A stretch of 64,000 bases of DNA from Candidatus Saccharimonadota bacterium (GCA_017540545.1 JAFYAV010000001.1:372001-436000); one strand, 5' to 3'; shown: positions 15,842-25,439, numbered from the stretch's first letter. Numbers and translations are program-made. Notes: generated from the letters alone by a model not told the origin.

Positions 15842-17671
15842 ATGAAAGAAATCGATGGCCATTCTAAGCCCCTAAAAGATTTACTATTTAATACGAAGTA
15901 TACCGTAAACTATTACCAACGTGAGTATATGTGGGGAAGAAAACAGGTAGAAGAGCTAATCGACGACTTAACAACCGAGTTTTTGGAATACTATAATCCA
16001 GATTTGCCGCGCACCAGTATACGTGATTACGGCGCATATTTCATGGGTTCAATAGTTATTACTGACAAAAACAGCGCTATTATTGATGGCCAGCAGCGTT
16101 TGACGTCACTAACATTATTATTAATGTATCTAAATTCACAATTAAAAGCACAAGGGACTATCGACTCAACTATAGATGGAATGATTTTTTCTGAACAATA
16201 CGGTGAGAGGTCTTTCAATATTCATGTTGATGATCGAGAACAATGCCTAAATGCTATTTATAACAATGAAGAATTTGATCCGTCAAATGCAAATGAATCC
16301 TCGCGCCATATTTGGGCTCGCTATAACGATATAGTGTCTCTATTCCCAGATGAAATAGATGATCGAGCTATGCCGTACTTTACGGATTGGCTAAAAGAGA
16401 AGGTATATTTCATTCTGATCACCGCTAGCTCAGAACAAGATGCGCAAAAAGTATTCGTGAGCATGAATGACCGCGGCCTAAACCTTACTTCTACGGAAAT
16501 GCTCAAGGGTTACTTACTATCTGAAATTAATGATGACGCTAGAAGAGAAGAGCTCAATAATACTTGGAAGAAATTCATTGACAGACTGAAAACATATAAT
16601 GAAAACGAAAAGGGGGAAGACGAATCGTTTATTAAAGACTGGCTACGTGCTCAGTATGCAGAAACCATTCGTGAAACCAAAGCCGGATCAGTCAATCTAG
16701 ATTACGATTTAATCGGTACAGAATTTCACAAATGGGTACGCGAAAATGCTTTGAGGCTTGGACTTAGAAGCAGCGATGACTACGAACAGTTCATAAAAAA
16801 GATGGATTATTTCTGCGATAAGTATTTGTTAATTCGAAACTATTGCGATGAATATAATGATGATCAAAGATATGTGTATTATAACGCTCGTCTAGATTTT
16901 ACTCTCCAAAGTCAGTTATTATTGGCGCCGATATGCTTTGATAATGATGCTGATACTATTAATGCGAAAATTAGGCTCGTTTCAAAGTTTATCGACATGT
17001 ATATCTACTCGAGAGTTATTAACTACAAGCGTGTCAATTATAGTGGCATTAAAAACTATATCTTTAATGTTACGAAAAAGATACGCAACCTCGATGTCGC
17101 TAGTTTGAGTCAAGTTTTGATTGAGCTCTATAATAATCTCGAATGGAAGATGTCTGCTCTGAGCGAATGGGGGGTTAACGGATTCACGAAGCCATATATT
17201 CATCATTTCTTAGCGCGTATTACGTCATATCTTGAACGTGAAACCGACAAGATCGATAATTATGTTAACTATGTAAACTGGCGTCAAAAGAATCCGTTTG
17301 AAGTTGAGCATATTACTTGCGACCATTATGAATGGTTTATGGATGAGTACGATAGTAAAGAGCAGTTCGATCGATTTAGAAACAATATCGGCGATCTATT
17401 ATTGCTACCAAAGTCGCTTAATGCCAGCCTAAATGAAAAGAAATATGATTATAAGGTCGAAAAATATCGCTCTGCCGACGGCAATATTTATTCAGAATCT
17501 CTGCATCCAGATTGCTACAGGAACAACGTCCGTTTCGTGAAATTCATAAACGAATCAGGCTTAGGCTTTAAGAGCTATGAGCGTTTTGGCAAAAACGAAA
17601 TTAATGAACGTGAACAATTAGTCGAAAAAATAGCTAGCAAAATCTGGAATGTCGACAATCTATCGATTTAG
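15842..17671 (+). CDS. DUF262/DUF1524 protein, GmrSD-type restriction enzyme candidate
   Basis: 609 aa. The N-terminal DUF262 domain has YYQREYMWG (24-32) and IDGQQRL (81-87), the nucleotide-binding/hydrolysis motif of GmrS. The C-terminal part has a His-Ile motif, VEHITCDHYEWF near 490, followed by NNIGDLLLLPKSLNASLNEK, the DUF1524 HNH nuclease pattern of GmrD. Single-chain GmrSD-like proteins are type IV restriction enzymes that cut modified phage DNA. No other defence gene is adjacent. Preceded by AGAGG and its own promoter region. Confidence 0.85.
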   Translation: MKEIDGHSKPLKDLLFNTKYTVNYYQREYMWGRKQVEELIDDLTTEFLEYYNPDLPRTSIRDYGAYFMGSIVITDKNSAIIDGQQRLTSLTLLLMYLNSQLKAQGTIDSTIDGMIFSEQYGERSFNIHVDDREQCLNAIYNNEEFDPSNANESSRHIWARYNDIVSLFPDEIDDRAMPYFTDWLKEKVYFILITASSEQDAQKVFVSMNDRGLNLTSTEMLKGYLLSEINDDARREELNNTWKKFIDRLKTYNENEKGEDESFIKDWLRAQYAETIRETKAGSVNLDYDLIGTEFHKWVRENALRLGLRSSDDYEQFIKKMDYFCDKYLLIRNYCDEYNDDQRYVYYNARLDFTLQSQLLLAPICFDNDADTINAKIRLVSKFIDMYIYSRVINYKRVNYSGIKNYIFNVTKKIRNLDVASLSQVLIELYNNLEWKMSALSEWGVNGFTKPYIHHFLARITSYLERETDKIDNYVNYVNWRQKNPFEVEHITCDHYEWFMDEYDSKEQFDRFRNNIGDLLLLPKSLNASLNEKKYDYKVEKYRSADGNIYSESLHPDCYRNNVRFVKFINESGLGFKSYERFGKNEINEREQLVEKIASKIWNVDNLSI

Positions 17672-17717
17672 CGCCCTCTGATTTTTAGTGGAAACTATTC
17701 AACAAATTAATTAATAA

Positions 17718-18257
17718 TTATGCGCAATTCTTCTTATGTGCTTTCAATTTCTTCATCGCCCAATCGTAATGTGATGATAAGCAACTTACAAAATACGATC
17801 CCAATACCGAGCCACCTACCCACGAATACATGCCTTTAGTAAATAGTTGTTCTTCGCTCAAACTTTCTGCCAATTTCATCACATCTGCATGCGACTTCTC
17901 GAACATCTTGCGCGCATCAGAAAGGGAAGTCTTCTGATGTTTCTTCCAATATTCCACATTCATATCACCGTAAGTTTTCCAAGTATATGGCTCGGGCAAG
18001 AACGGCGCATTGCCGCCTTTATTTAAATTCGTATCCACAAATTCTAATAGCATGCGGTGCCATTCATATAAATGCACCCAAATATCGCGCAAGTTTTTAT
18101 CGCGGCCCCAATGGCGTTCTTTTTTGCTTGAATCATTCGAGAAATCAAACTCAGTATTCATTTCTTTCTCGCTCATCCCATCCGCCATTTCAATCAGCTT
18201 GGTGTAATATTCTGCACCAGCTTTTAATAAATCTGCTTTGTTACGTGGTCGTGGCAT
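17718..18257 (-). CDS. ClbS/DfsB-family four-helix protein (DUF1706)
   Basis: 179 aa. The opening PRPRNKADLLKAGAEYYTKL, the WVHLYEWHRMLLEF segment and YSWVGGSVLGSYFVSCLSSHYDWA are typical of ClbS/DfsB proteins, DinB-like bundles. ClbS of E. coli is a cyclopropane hydrolase protecting against colibactin; other members are uncharacterised, so a detoxification role is only suggested. A TATAAT and GAGGTG precede the start. It lies downstream of, and in the same direction as, the MMPL gene, 28 bases after it. Confidence 0.85.
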   Translation of the reverse strand: MPRPRNKADLLKAGAEYYTKLIEMADGMSEKEMNTEFDFSNDSSKKERHWGRDKNLRDIWVHLYEWHRMLLEFVDTNLNKGGNAPFLPEPYTWKTYGDMNVEYWKKHQKTSLSDARKMFEKSHADVMKLAESLSEEQLFTKGMYSWVGGSVLGSYFVSCLSSHYDWAMKKLKAHKKNCA

Positions 18258-18285
18258 TTTTGCACCTCATATTTACTTGTTACTA

Positions 18286-21200
18286 TTATAGCAACGATTT
18301 AAAGCCCGCCAATAGCTTCCGTACGCCTTTGTCCGCCTTGGCAACTTTATTGCGAGACTCTTTGATTACGAATTTATCCAAAGTTGCCAGAAGGGCGGGG
18401 AGTAGGACCAGAATAATCAAAGTTGCGCAGAAAGTTCCTAAGGAAATTGCCTGGCAAACTGCTGCCGCAATCGCTGTCGCAAAATTACCTACAATTGCCG
18501 TCACGATAATCAGAATCGATGCCGAGGTTAAAATTGCATTAATCGAACGATTATATGTACTAATCAGCGCATCGCGGATACTCATTTTGAAGTAACTTCG
18601 ATTCTCTACGTAATATGAAGTAAACAGAATTGCATAATCAATTGTTGCGCCCATCAAAATTGATTGAACAATGATTAATGCAATGAAGAAAATACGTGAA
18701 CCAGTCAGTGACAAATAGGCCATCACAATATAAACTGCGCATTGAATCACGAGTACTAACAGCATTGATACGAAGAATGATTTAAATGTACAAACGACTA
18801 CCGCGAAAATTGACAGCATAGTCAGAATCGTAATGAAATTCATCTCGTCGCTAAATGTTTGCGACATTTCATATGCCATCGCCGAATCTCCCACCATGTA
18901 ATAATCGATTTTATTACGCGGGCCAAGCTCGCTCTTCAAATCACTAATCAGGGCAAAAGTCTGATCGCCTTCAGCTGGTAAGTTTGATTCAATTAGCGCA
19001 CGATAATGGCGCGGTCCGACTAATAAATCTTTTGCTTCGTTGATTGTTTTGTGGCCGTCATTAATTTTCTCGCGCATTTCATCATCGATACGTTCCGCAA
19101 AGCGCCCATCTGGCAAAACTTTGTCTGACAGGAAGTTGATAAACTTTTCAACCGTTAGCGTCCAATTCTTGTCGTAATCGTAGAGCGAACCGTGATATAG
19201 ATAAGCTAGAAATAGTTGGTTCTTATCTACGTTATTAGCCAGCGGTAAAATTGCGCGATACAACGCCTCATAATTATATGTATTTCCATTTGCTGCAGCA
19301 CGCATTAGCGTTGCGATTGTATGTAGTTGCGTTTGTTCATTCTTGCCTAAACGATTTGCATAATCTGGGTTAGGCAAAACTTTCTCGTCGATAAAACTAA
19401 TCAACGTTTTTAGTGAGATTCTAATATTCTTATTTTCGTAACGATAATTATAGAGCGCATAAACGAGTTTCACTTTTGCCGAATCAAGCGTAAAAGTTTG
19501 CGCCAAGCTCCCAGCTGAATACTTAGTGTTTTGATTATTCATAATATATTGCACTAGGCTTAGCTGCTTAATCGTTCCGCTCGAAAGCGCGTTTTTTAGC
19601 TTCGCGTCATGTTGGTGTTTGAGCAAGAAATTCACTAATTCGCGCGGGGAAAGTCTGATGGCGCTAGAAGTTGTCTCGGCTTGGTAGAGTTTGTAGATGT
19701 TCTTCAGCTTCGCTAGCTTATCATTCAAATTAACCTTTTGACGTACGGCGATAATTTTATCGTTCAACTTTTGGGCAATATCAAGGATAGTCTTTTTATC
19801 TTCCTCACTAAGGCTATCAAATAATTCTGGATAATTTGATTCTAAATTATTTAGCCAATTGGTCGTTTGGTCTAGAGCGGCATTTAGTTTTTCGGCGGCC
19901 GTTGCAATATCTGAATAGGAATATTTCTTCGTTAGTATTTGTTCTGCTTCGTTTGTTTTTGCGACTAATTCCGCGCGCACCTTTGTGATTTCTGGCGCTA
20001 AGCTTTCTTGTGTTTCTGCAGGCAATTCTGCTACGGCCTGATCAAATAGGGCAGGCGCATTCTTTAGCTCGCTAGCTCTTGTTTTAATCGTAGCGAACTG
20101 TGTTTTTAATTGCGCAACTTCATCCGCCGATAGTCCCATTTCGTTAATGACATTTTGATTTGAAAGCGCAAAATTAATCAGCTCTTCAATTGAAGCGGTT
20201 GCCGTTGGCGTGCTAGTCGTTGTGTAGCTATAGTATGTTAGTAGCTGTTCGAGCGTCTTTTGATTAATTCCAAAAATGCTCGAAAGCTCAGCGACGGTCT
20301 TCGGCGAATCGGTAATATTTTTGTTGCTAAAAATGCGAAGCTTCGCAAGATCTGCACGCTGTGCTGGCGTGACCATGCTGGCATATTTTGAATTCGATAA
20401 AATATCATTCGTTACGAACTGCGCAAATTCGTATAGCGTAAGTTTGGTTGGTATATTCTGCTCTGATAAATACAACACGTAGACATCGTCTAGCTTTTGA
20501 CTATCGACGCCTAGAATATTTGCTATATCTTGTTTGGTGCGCGGCTGATTGACTTTAACTTGATTTGTGAAGTTTGAAAAACGATCAACTTTCGCTACGG
20601 TGTCTTTCGAAACTACATCCGCAAAGTTTTTGTTTGGAAATACTTCTTTTTGCAAAAATGTTACCAAATCGTCGAGCGCAATTTCGTGCGCATCTACGTC
20701 TTTGTAGTAGTGGTAATAAATCGCCTTCACGAGATAATCTTCGGTTTCAACTTTCTCGCTACTCAGGTCGTTAATTTTTGCGACTAATTCATTATATTTT
20801 TCTGGCTCATTAATAGTATTGCCATAGCAAAGGACGCGTGTCGTATCTTCACGTTTATCAAATTTCTTGCAAGCTTCCGTGACTTTATCGTCCATTTTTG
20901 CATCATAGACTAAAGCCATCTGATTGGTTTCATTAAAGACGTCTTTAATGCGATTGTTTTGTTCGGCCGTAAAGTTGATGCCAGTGCTACCTTTTAGAAT
21001 GATGCTGCCTACAAAGACGAATAAGAACAATGGCATTGCGACTTTACGCAAATCATAACTACGCTTACCGAACCAATCCATCTTGAAGTTGAGAGTTTTC
21101 TTTTTGGTTTTCTCGATGGCTTTGTCGAAGAGTAGAAGTAGTGCTGGTAGGGAAGTGAAAATAGACACTAAGCTCAATATTACGCCTTTACTGAGCACGA

Positions 21201-22059
21201 GCCCCATATCGCGCCCAATGGTGAAGCTCATAAATATCAATACAATCAAACCGACTACCGTCGTGACGGAGCTTGATGAAATTGCGCCAAACGAATAGCG
21301 CATCGCGCGGCGCATGGCGGTCTTTTTGTCTGGATGGTCTGGCTTCGCTTTTTCTTGTCGATAGCGTGTCGATAACATGATGGCATAATCCATCGACAAT
21401 GCCATTTGTAAAATAGCCGAGATCGCATCAGTGATATGCGACACGCTCGGGAAAATGATATTCGTACCTTTATTGGCAACTACCGCCAACAATATTGCAA
21501 ATAAGAACAGCCATGGCTCCACCCAAGATTTACTCATCAAAAGCAGGATAACCATCGCACAGGCAACGGCTAGTATTGTAACGTGCAGCTTTAATACTTC
21601 GCCGTTAAAGTTGTAAACTTTGCCAGCCTCTTTGATCTCGTACTTATCTTTGTATTCGTTATGGATAGTATGGTAAGCTTGATCGGCTAGCGCAGAATCT
21701 GCCGGCGCATTGATGTTGATTATGTAGCGAGTGTATTTGTCGCGATTATATGTATCACTGTCATCGTAATCTACGGATTTTACGCCTTCGATCGACTCGA
21801 TATGTTCTTTGATTTTTGTCTTTTCGTTAGCCGGAACGTCCGTTAGCATCATTTCGTAGCTGCTGGTCGCATCATAGCTAAACTCATCGTTCATAATATT
21901 CAGACCCAAGGTGGTTTCCGAGTCGGCCGGCATGTAAGAATAGATATCTTTATTGATTGTAACTTTAGTCGCTAAAAAACCGCAAATTACTACAAGCACC
22001 AAAAATACACCGAATATGACATAACAATGATCAACGATAAAATCTGATATTTTGTGCAT
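18286..22059 (-). CDS. MMPL-family RND transporter with repeat-containing extracytoplasmic domain
   Basis: 1257 aa inner-membrane exporter. Helix 1 is at about 10-30, a porter loop follows to about 150, then a five- to six-helix block (about 150-355), a very large extracytoplasmic region (about 356-1045) and the second helix block (about 1070-1240). MMPL landmarks include the LQMALSMDYAIMLSTRYRQE segment and, in the second half, MGATIDYAILFTSYYVE. Much of the large loop consists of about six 80-90-residue repeats beginning like LVxFLxxxVLPNxxFA, interrupted by a coiled-coil stretch. Start ATG is leaderless (TATAAT eight bases upstream). Divergent TetR gene probably regulates it. Confidence 0.9.
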   Translation of the reverse strand: MHKISDFIVDHCYVIFGVFLVLVVICGFLATKVTINKDIYSYMPADSETTLGLNIMNDEFSYDATSSYEMMLTDVPANEKTKIKEHIESIEGVKSVDYDDSDTYNRDKYTRYIININAPADSALADQAYHTIHNEYKDKYEIKEAGKVYNFNGEVLKLHVTILAVACAMVILLLMSKSWVEPWLFLFAILLAVVANKGTNIIFPSVSHITDAISAILQMALSMDYAIMLSTRYRQEKAKPDHPDKKTAMRRAMRYSFGAISSSSVTTVVGLIVLIFMSFTIGRDMGLVLSKGVILSLVSIFTSLPALLLLFDKAIEKTKKKTLNFKMDWFGKRSYDLRKVAMPLFLFVFVGSIILKGSTGINFTAEQNNRIKDVFNETNQMALVYDAKMDDKVTEACKKFDKREDTTRVLCYGNTINEPEKYNELVAKINDLSSEKVETEDYLVKAIYYHYYKDVDAHEIALDDLVTFLQKEVFPNKNFADVVSKDTVAKVDRFSNFTNQVKVNQPRTKQDIANILGVDSQKLDDVYVLYLSEQNIPTKLTLYEFAQFVTNDILSNSKYASMVTPAQRADLAKLRIFSNKNITDSPKTVAELSSIFGINQKTLEQLLTYYSYTTTSTPTATASIEELINFALSNQNVINEMGLSADEVAQLKTQFATIKTRASELKNAPALFDQAVAELPAETQESLAPEITKVRAELVAKTNEAEQILTKKYSYSDIATAAEKLNAALDQTTNWLNNLESNYPELFDSLSEEDKKTILDIAQKLNDKIIAVRQKVNLNDKLAKLKNIYKLYQAETTSSAIRLSPRELVNFLLKHQHDAKLKNALSSGTIKQLSLVQYIMNNQNTKYSAGSLAQTFTLDSAKVKLVYALYNYRYENKNIRISLKTLISFIDEKVLPNPDYANRLGKNEQTQLHTIATLMRAAANGNTYNYEALYRAILPLANNVDKNQLFLAYLYHGSLYDYDKNWTLTVEKFINFLSDKVLPDGRFAERIDDEMREKINDGHKTINEAKDLLVGPRHYRALIESNLPAEGDQTFALISDLKSELGPRNKIDYYMVGDSAMAYEMSQTFSDEMNFITILTMLSIFAVVVCTFKSFFVSMLLVLVIQCAVYIVMAYLSLTGSRIFFIALIIVQSILMGATIDYAILFTSYYVENRSYFKMSIRDALISTYNRSINAILTSASILIIVTAIVGNFATAIAAAVCQAISLGTFCATLIILVLLPALLATLDKFVIKESRNKVAKADKGVRKLLAGFKSLL

Positions 22060-22067
22060 ATTTGATT

Positions 22068-22073
22068 ATTATA
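22068..22073 (-). promoter_or_regulatory. -10 of the MMPL gene
   Basis: TATAAT on the minus strand, eight bases before the ATG at 22059. Confidence 0.55.
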
Positions 22074-22159
22074 TTCGCCGCTCATAATTCAAAGAAGAAC
22101 AGTATTATTGCACTATGTCTAAAATTAGACACTATATTGACACATTGTTCAAAGAGTGG

Positions 22160-22165
22160 TATAAT
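22160..22165 (+). promoter_or_regulatory. Extended -10 of the tetR-like gene
   Basis: TGGTATAAT, ending six bases before ATG 22172. It marks ATG 22172 as the start of a leaderless mRNA. Confidence 0.65.
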
Positions 22166-22171
22166 TATACT

Positions 22172-22738
22172 ATGGTTAAAACTTCTTATCGTAGGGCTAC
22201 CGATCGAACGCGTCGCAAAATTCGCGAAGCTTTTGCGGATTTGTTAGCTAAGCATGGCTCCGTCAAAAATATTACAGTAACTGATTTAGCTGAACGTGCC
22301 GAAATTACGCGCGGTACTTTTTATAATTACTACGATAACCTCTACGAAGTCGGTGCCGAGTTGCAGGCTGAGCTCGAAAGGGAACTTTTTGCTGATAGTT
22401 ACGAATTTAACTCAGTCGACGATATTGAGCAGTACGTAAATCAGGTCTTCGCTTTCTTAAAGCAGCAAGAGGATGTTTATCGTCAGCTTTTGTCTAGTGA
22501 TGCTCCATCCGCCTTTTTAAGCCAACTCGAAACTAGTATGACTCGACGCGTTCTGATGATCTTGCACAAAAAAGGCATCCATGACAAAAACGCAGAATTT
22601 GAACTATTGATTCTTACAAATGGCGCCTTCGCTATCATTCGTAAATATTACCGTAACGAAATTGCCGTAAAGCTTAAGGATATTCGTAATTATCTAAATC
22701 AAAAGCTTCGCGATATGTTCGTGCGCTATGTCAAATAA
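22172..22738 (+). CDS. TetR/AcrR-family transcriptional regulator
   Basis: 188 aa. The N-terminal helix-turn-helix reads TRRKIREAFADLLAKHGSVK, then TVTDLAERAEITRGTFYNYYDNLYE, the classical TetR recognition helix. The ligand-binding half is weakly conserved (TetR_C_7-like). ATG 22172 is chosen over the ATG at 22115 because the TATAAT lies between them. It is divergent from the MMPL exporter and probably represses it; TetR-MMPL pairs are common. It ends one base before the convergent peroxidase gene. Confidence 0.92.
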   Translation: MVKTSYRRATDRTRRKIREAFADLLAKHGSVKNITVTDLAERAEITRGTFYNYYDNLYEVGAELQAELERELFADSYEFNSVDDIEQYVNQVFAFLKQQEDVYRQLLSSDAPSAFLSQLETSMTRRVLMILHKKGIHDKNAEFELLILTNGAFAIIRKYYRNEIAVKLKDIRNYLNQKLRDMFVRYVK

Positions 22739-22739
22739 G

Positions 22740-23279
22740 TTATAGTAAACCCTTAATATCTTCTTCCATATCTTCTGGCTTGAAGGTCGGATCAAATCGC
22801 TTTACTACCTTGCCGCCCTTCGAAACTAGGAACTTCGTAAAGTTCCATACGATGTCGCCTTCCTTTTTGCAAGTCGTGCTAATCTTCGCCACGGCTTTCA
22901 TTGCCATTTTGTTTTTCATGCCTTGCGGCGTTTCTTTTGGCTGTTCCTTTTTAAGCAGGGCATAGAGCGGGATTTCGTTTTCGCCATTCACATCGATTTT
23001 AGCGAACTGATCAAATTGAGTTTTGTATTTTGCGGTGCAGAAACTATGAATTTCGTCATTGTCACCAGGCGCCTGATGTCCAAATTGATTGCATGGAAAA
23101 TCTAGCACTTCCAAACCTTTATCGTGATATTTTTCGTACAAGTTTTCCAGACCTTCGTATTGTGGCGTAAAACCGCAACCCGTCGCTGTATTTACAATTA
23201 GCAAAACTTTGCCTTTTAATTCTGACAGCTTAAAGTCTTTGCCGTCCATAGTTTTTACTTCTAAATCATAAATACTCAT
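22740..23279 (-). CDS. Glutathione peroxidase-family (thiol) peroxidase
   Basis: 179 aa. NTATGCGFTPQYEGLE carries peroxidatic Cys35 in place of selenocysteine, FPCNQFG gives Gln65 and the second conserved motif, and WNFTKFL the Trp/Asn of the catalytic tetrad. Bacterial Cys-GPx enzymes usually use thioredoxin. A minus-strand TATAAT (23308-23303) and a GAAGGG Shine-Dalgarno precede the ATG, giving a short leader. An insertion of about 20 residues (KNKMAMKAVAKISTTCKKEG) precedes the WNF motif. Confidence 0.95.
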   Translation of the reverse strand: MSIYDLEVKTMDGKDFKLSELKGKVLLIVNTATGCGFTPQYEGLENLYEKYHDKGLEVLDFPCNQFGHQAPGDNDEIHSFCTAKYKTQFDQFAKIDVNGENEIPLYALLKKEQPKETPQGMKNKMAMKAVAKISTTCKKEGDIVWNFTKFLVSKGGKVVKRFDPTFKPEDMEEDIKGLL

Positions 23280-23339
23280 TTAGTGGCCCTTCATTTTTCT
23301 TCATTATATCAATACCTATCCTAAAAATGCCTAGCCATA

Positions 23340-23345
23340 TATAAT
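23340..23345 (+). promoter_or_regulatory. -10 of the small membrane protein gene
   Basis: TATAAT ending six bases before ATG 23352; an earlier ATG at 23346 abuts the hexamer. Confidence 0.6.
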
Positions 23346-23351
23346 ATGCTT

Positions 23352-23672
23352 ATGATTAACGCTATCGCCATTATCTTAATCGTGTTTAGTGTCGGCCAAA
23401 TCCTGCTCGGCATTGCTACGCTTACGGGAAAGTTTGAGCCACTTCTACCCAAAGAGCGTAAGGAACTACCAGCCAAAGTTCGCAAGAAAGCGCGTCGCCT
23501 CAATGGCATTTCCATGCTTGCTACCAGTTTGATTCTTTGTCTCTTGGCCGCCGGCATGCTCACTAGTCTCAATATTCTTATCAATATTTCCGCCACTCTC
23601 ATGGTGATTTTTATCGCCATTATGCTAGTCATTAGCCTCAAGACCGAAGGCAAATATTTCAAAAAGAAATAG
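23352..23672 (+). CDS. Small three-helix membrane protein
   Basis: 106 aa with hydrophobic helices at about 3-22, 48-68 and 74-95, and a basic loop (KERKELPAKVRKKARR) between the first two. The layout resembles DUF3784-like Firmicutes membrane proteins, but this is not certain. Leaderless start as judged from TATAAT at 23340. No functional context beyond being divergent from the peroxidase. Confidence 0.7.
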   Translation: MINAIAIILIVFSVGQILLGIATLTGKFEPLLPKERKELPAKVRKKARRLNGISMLATSLILCLLAAGMLTSLNILINISATLMVIFIAIMLVISLKTEGKYFKKK

Positions 23673-23753
23673 TTATATTTTCAACTTTTTCAGCATTGTT
23701 TCAGGCCTTTGTCCCATAATTTTCTTATACAATATAAACATAGGAGATTTACT

Positions 23754-24002
23754 ATGGAAAACAATCGCAAAGATGACACTAAAGTGAGAATTTTTTCATT
23801 TATTATTGGTGTGCTAGTTGGCGCAATTATTTCAACTAGCGCATTCATTATTAGTGTGAATGTTCTTGGCGCAAATAATAGTAGCAACGGTCAGTCTTCG
23901 CAAATGCAGGGCGGCACCCCGCCAGAAATGCCAAGCGGCGAAAACGGCCAACCGCCAGCCAAGCCAGGTGAAGGTAATAACCAAAACGGCAACGAATCAT
24001 AG
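23754..24002 (+). CDS. Small membrane-anchored protein with N/G/P-rich tail
   Basis: 82 aa. A charged N terminus, one membrane helix at about 14-36, then an extracytoplasmic low-complexity tail with SSQMQGGTPPEMP. ATG 23754 is preceded by TAGGAG. The same SQMQGG motif occurs in the next gene, so the two proteins share the anchor-plus-linker module; this one lacks the C-terminal domain. It may be a truncated duplicate or a partner. Function unknown. Confidence 0.7.
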   Translation: MENNRKDDTKVRIFSFIIGVLVGAIISTSAFIISVNVLGANNSSNGQSSQMQGGTPPEMPSGENGQPPAKPGEGNNQNGNES

Positions 24003-24010
24003 GAGGCTAC

Positions 24011-25360
24011 ATGAGAAATAGAACTACCTCAAGTTGCGTAGTAGCTATTGCTGTTCTCGTTATCATTCTGGGTGTCGAGTGGGGCTTTCTCATTAGTACT
24101 CTTATTAGTGACAACAATGCACAAAGCAATAGTGGTCAACCCTCGCAGATGCAGGGCGGCTCCAGTTCGTCTGCGTCCTATTCTTCTGCCAAGGAGATTA
24201 CGAGCGATGAAGAAATCACGAGCGGTGAATATACTTCGTCCAAAGCTGATGAAAATGCCATCTCCGCATCGGGCAATATCAAGGCTACGCTATCCAACAT
24301 CAAAGTCGCCAAAACCGGCGATTCTGACGGCGGCGATAATACTAGTTTTTATGGCACTAACTCCGCCATCATTGCTAAAAGTGGCGCAAGCCTAACCATC
24401 AAAAACGCCACTATTACGACTGACGCCAACGGTGCGAACGGTGTCTTCAGCTATGGTGGTTCCGCCACGACCAATAATTCATCTTCGGATGGCACGACGG
24501 TTAATATTTCCGACTCCACTATTACTACGAAAAAGAATAATGCGGGCGGTATTATGACGACTGGCGGTGGTACTATGAATGCGACTAACCTTACCATTAA
24601 TACGGCCGGAACCTCTAGTGCTGCGATTCGCTCCGATCGTGGCGGCGGAACTGTTACGGTCAATAAAGGCACCTACAAAACCACCGGTCAGGGCTCGCCA
24701 GCTATCTATTCCACGGCGGATATAACTGTCAAAAATGCCACCTTGACCGCCACGGCCTCTGAAGGGGTTGTGATTGAAGGGAAGAATAGCGTAACTCTTG
24801 AAAATGTAGATTTAACTGATACGAACAATACACTTAATGGTCAATCTACGACCTACAAGAATATTTTCCTTTATCAGTCCATGAGTGGTGATGCGGCATC
24901 TGGCCAGGCGGTCTTTACCTCCAAAAACTCCACTATTACTACCAATAAAGGCGACAGTTTCTACGTTACCAATACTACGGCCGAGATTAATCTCGAAAAC
25001 AATAAGATTGTCAATAATGATGCATCCGGTAACTTCCTCCGCATCCAAAAAGATTCTTGGGGTAAATCCGGCAGTAACGGCGGCGCGGTCACACTTAATT
25101 TGATCAATCAATCCGCCACTGGCAATATTGTAGTTGATTCTATTTCGAGCCTCACTATGAGCCTCAAAAATGGATCTACTTTCAAGGGTACAATCAATAG
25201 CGCAAATGCAGGCGACATCTCGCTAACCCTAGACGCATCAAGCAAGCTCACGCTCACTGGCGACACTTACGTCAAGTCGCTCAAAAATGCCGACTCCGCC
25301 AATAGCAATATTAACTTCAATGGCTACAAACTTTACGTCAACGGAACTGCAATAAATTAG
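24011..25360 (+). CDS. Beta-helix surface protein with N-terminal anchor
   Basis: 449 aa. A membrane helix at about 11-32 is followed by the linker PSQMQGGSSSS and about 370 residues of Thr/Asn/Ser-rich parallel beta-helix sequence with repeating N-T-x-I-T and A-x-I-T-V turns. Clostridial proteins annotated as carbohydrate-binding-domain or pectate-lyase-like are similar in look. No LPxTG-like signal at the C terminus, so anchoring is by the N-terminal helix. Co-directional with, and nine bases from, the preceding small protein (GGAGG before the ATG). Confidence 0.72.
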   Translation: MRNRTTSSCVVAIAVLVIILGVEWGFLISTLISDNNAQSNSGQPSQMQGGSSSSASYSSAKEITSDEEITSGEYTSSKADENAISASGNIKATLSNIKVAKTGDSDGGDNTSFYGTNSAIIAKSGASLTIKNATITTDANGANGVFSYGGSATTNNSSSDGTTVNISDSTITTKKNNAGGIMTTGGGTMNATNLTINTAGTSSAAIRSDRGGGTVTVNKGTYKTTGQGSPAIYSTADITVKNATLTATASEGVVIEGKNSVTLENVDLTDTNNTLNGQSTTYKNIFLYQSMSGDAASGQAVFTSKNSTITTNKGDSFYVTNTTAEINLENNKIVNNDASGNFLRIQKDSWGKSGSNGGAVTLNLINQSATGNIVVDSISSLTMSLKNGSTFKGTINSANAGDISLTLDASSKLTLTGDTYVKSLKNADSANSNINFNGYKLYVNGTAIN

Positions 25361-25433
25361 TCGTTCAGTTTTTCGATAATTAGCTCGCTCGACCCGTCTA
25401 TAAGTTTAATATTTGCATTAGCGCAATTTGGCG

Positions 25434-25439
25434 TATAAT
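25434..25439 (+). promoter_or_regulatory. -10 of the methyltransferase gene
   Basis: TATAAT, with TTTGCA 16 bases upstream (25412-25417). The leader is about 45 bases and ends in AAAGGGGGTG before ATG 25492. Confidence 0.5.

Noticed and set aside
22115-22171. 19-residue N-terminal extension of the TetR protein
   Set aside because: The TATAAT promoter lies inside it.
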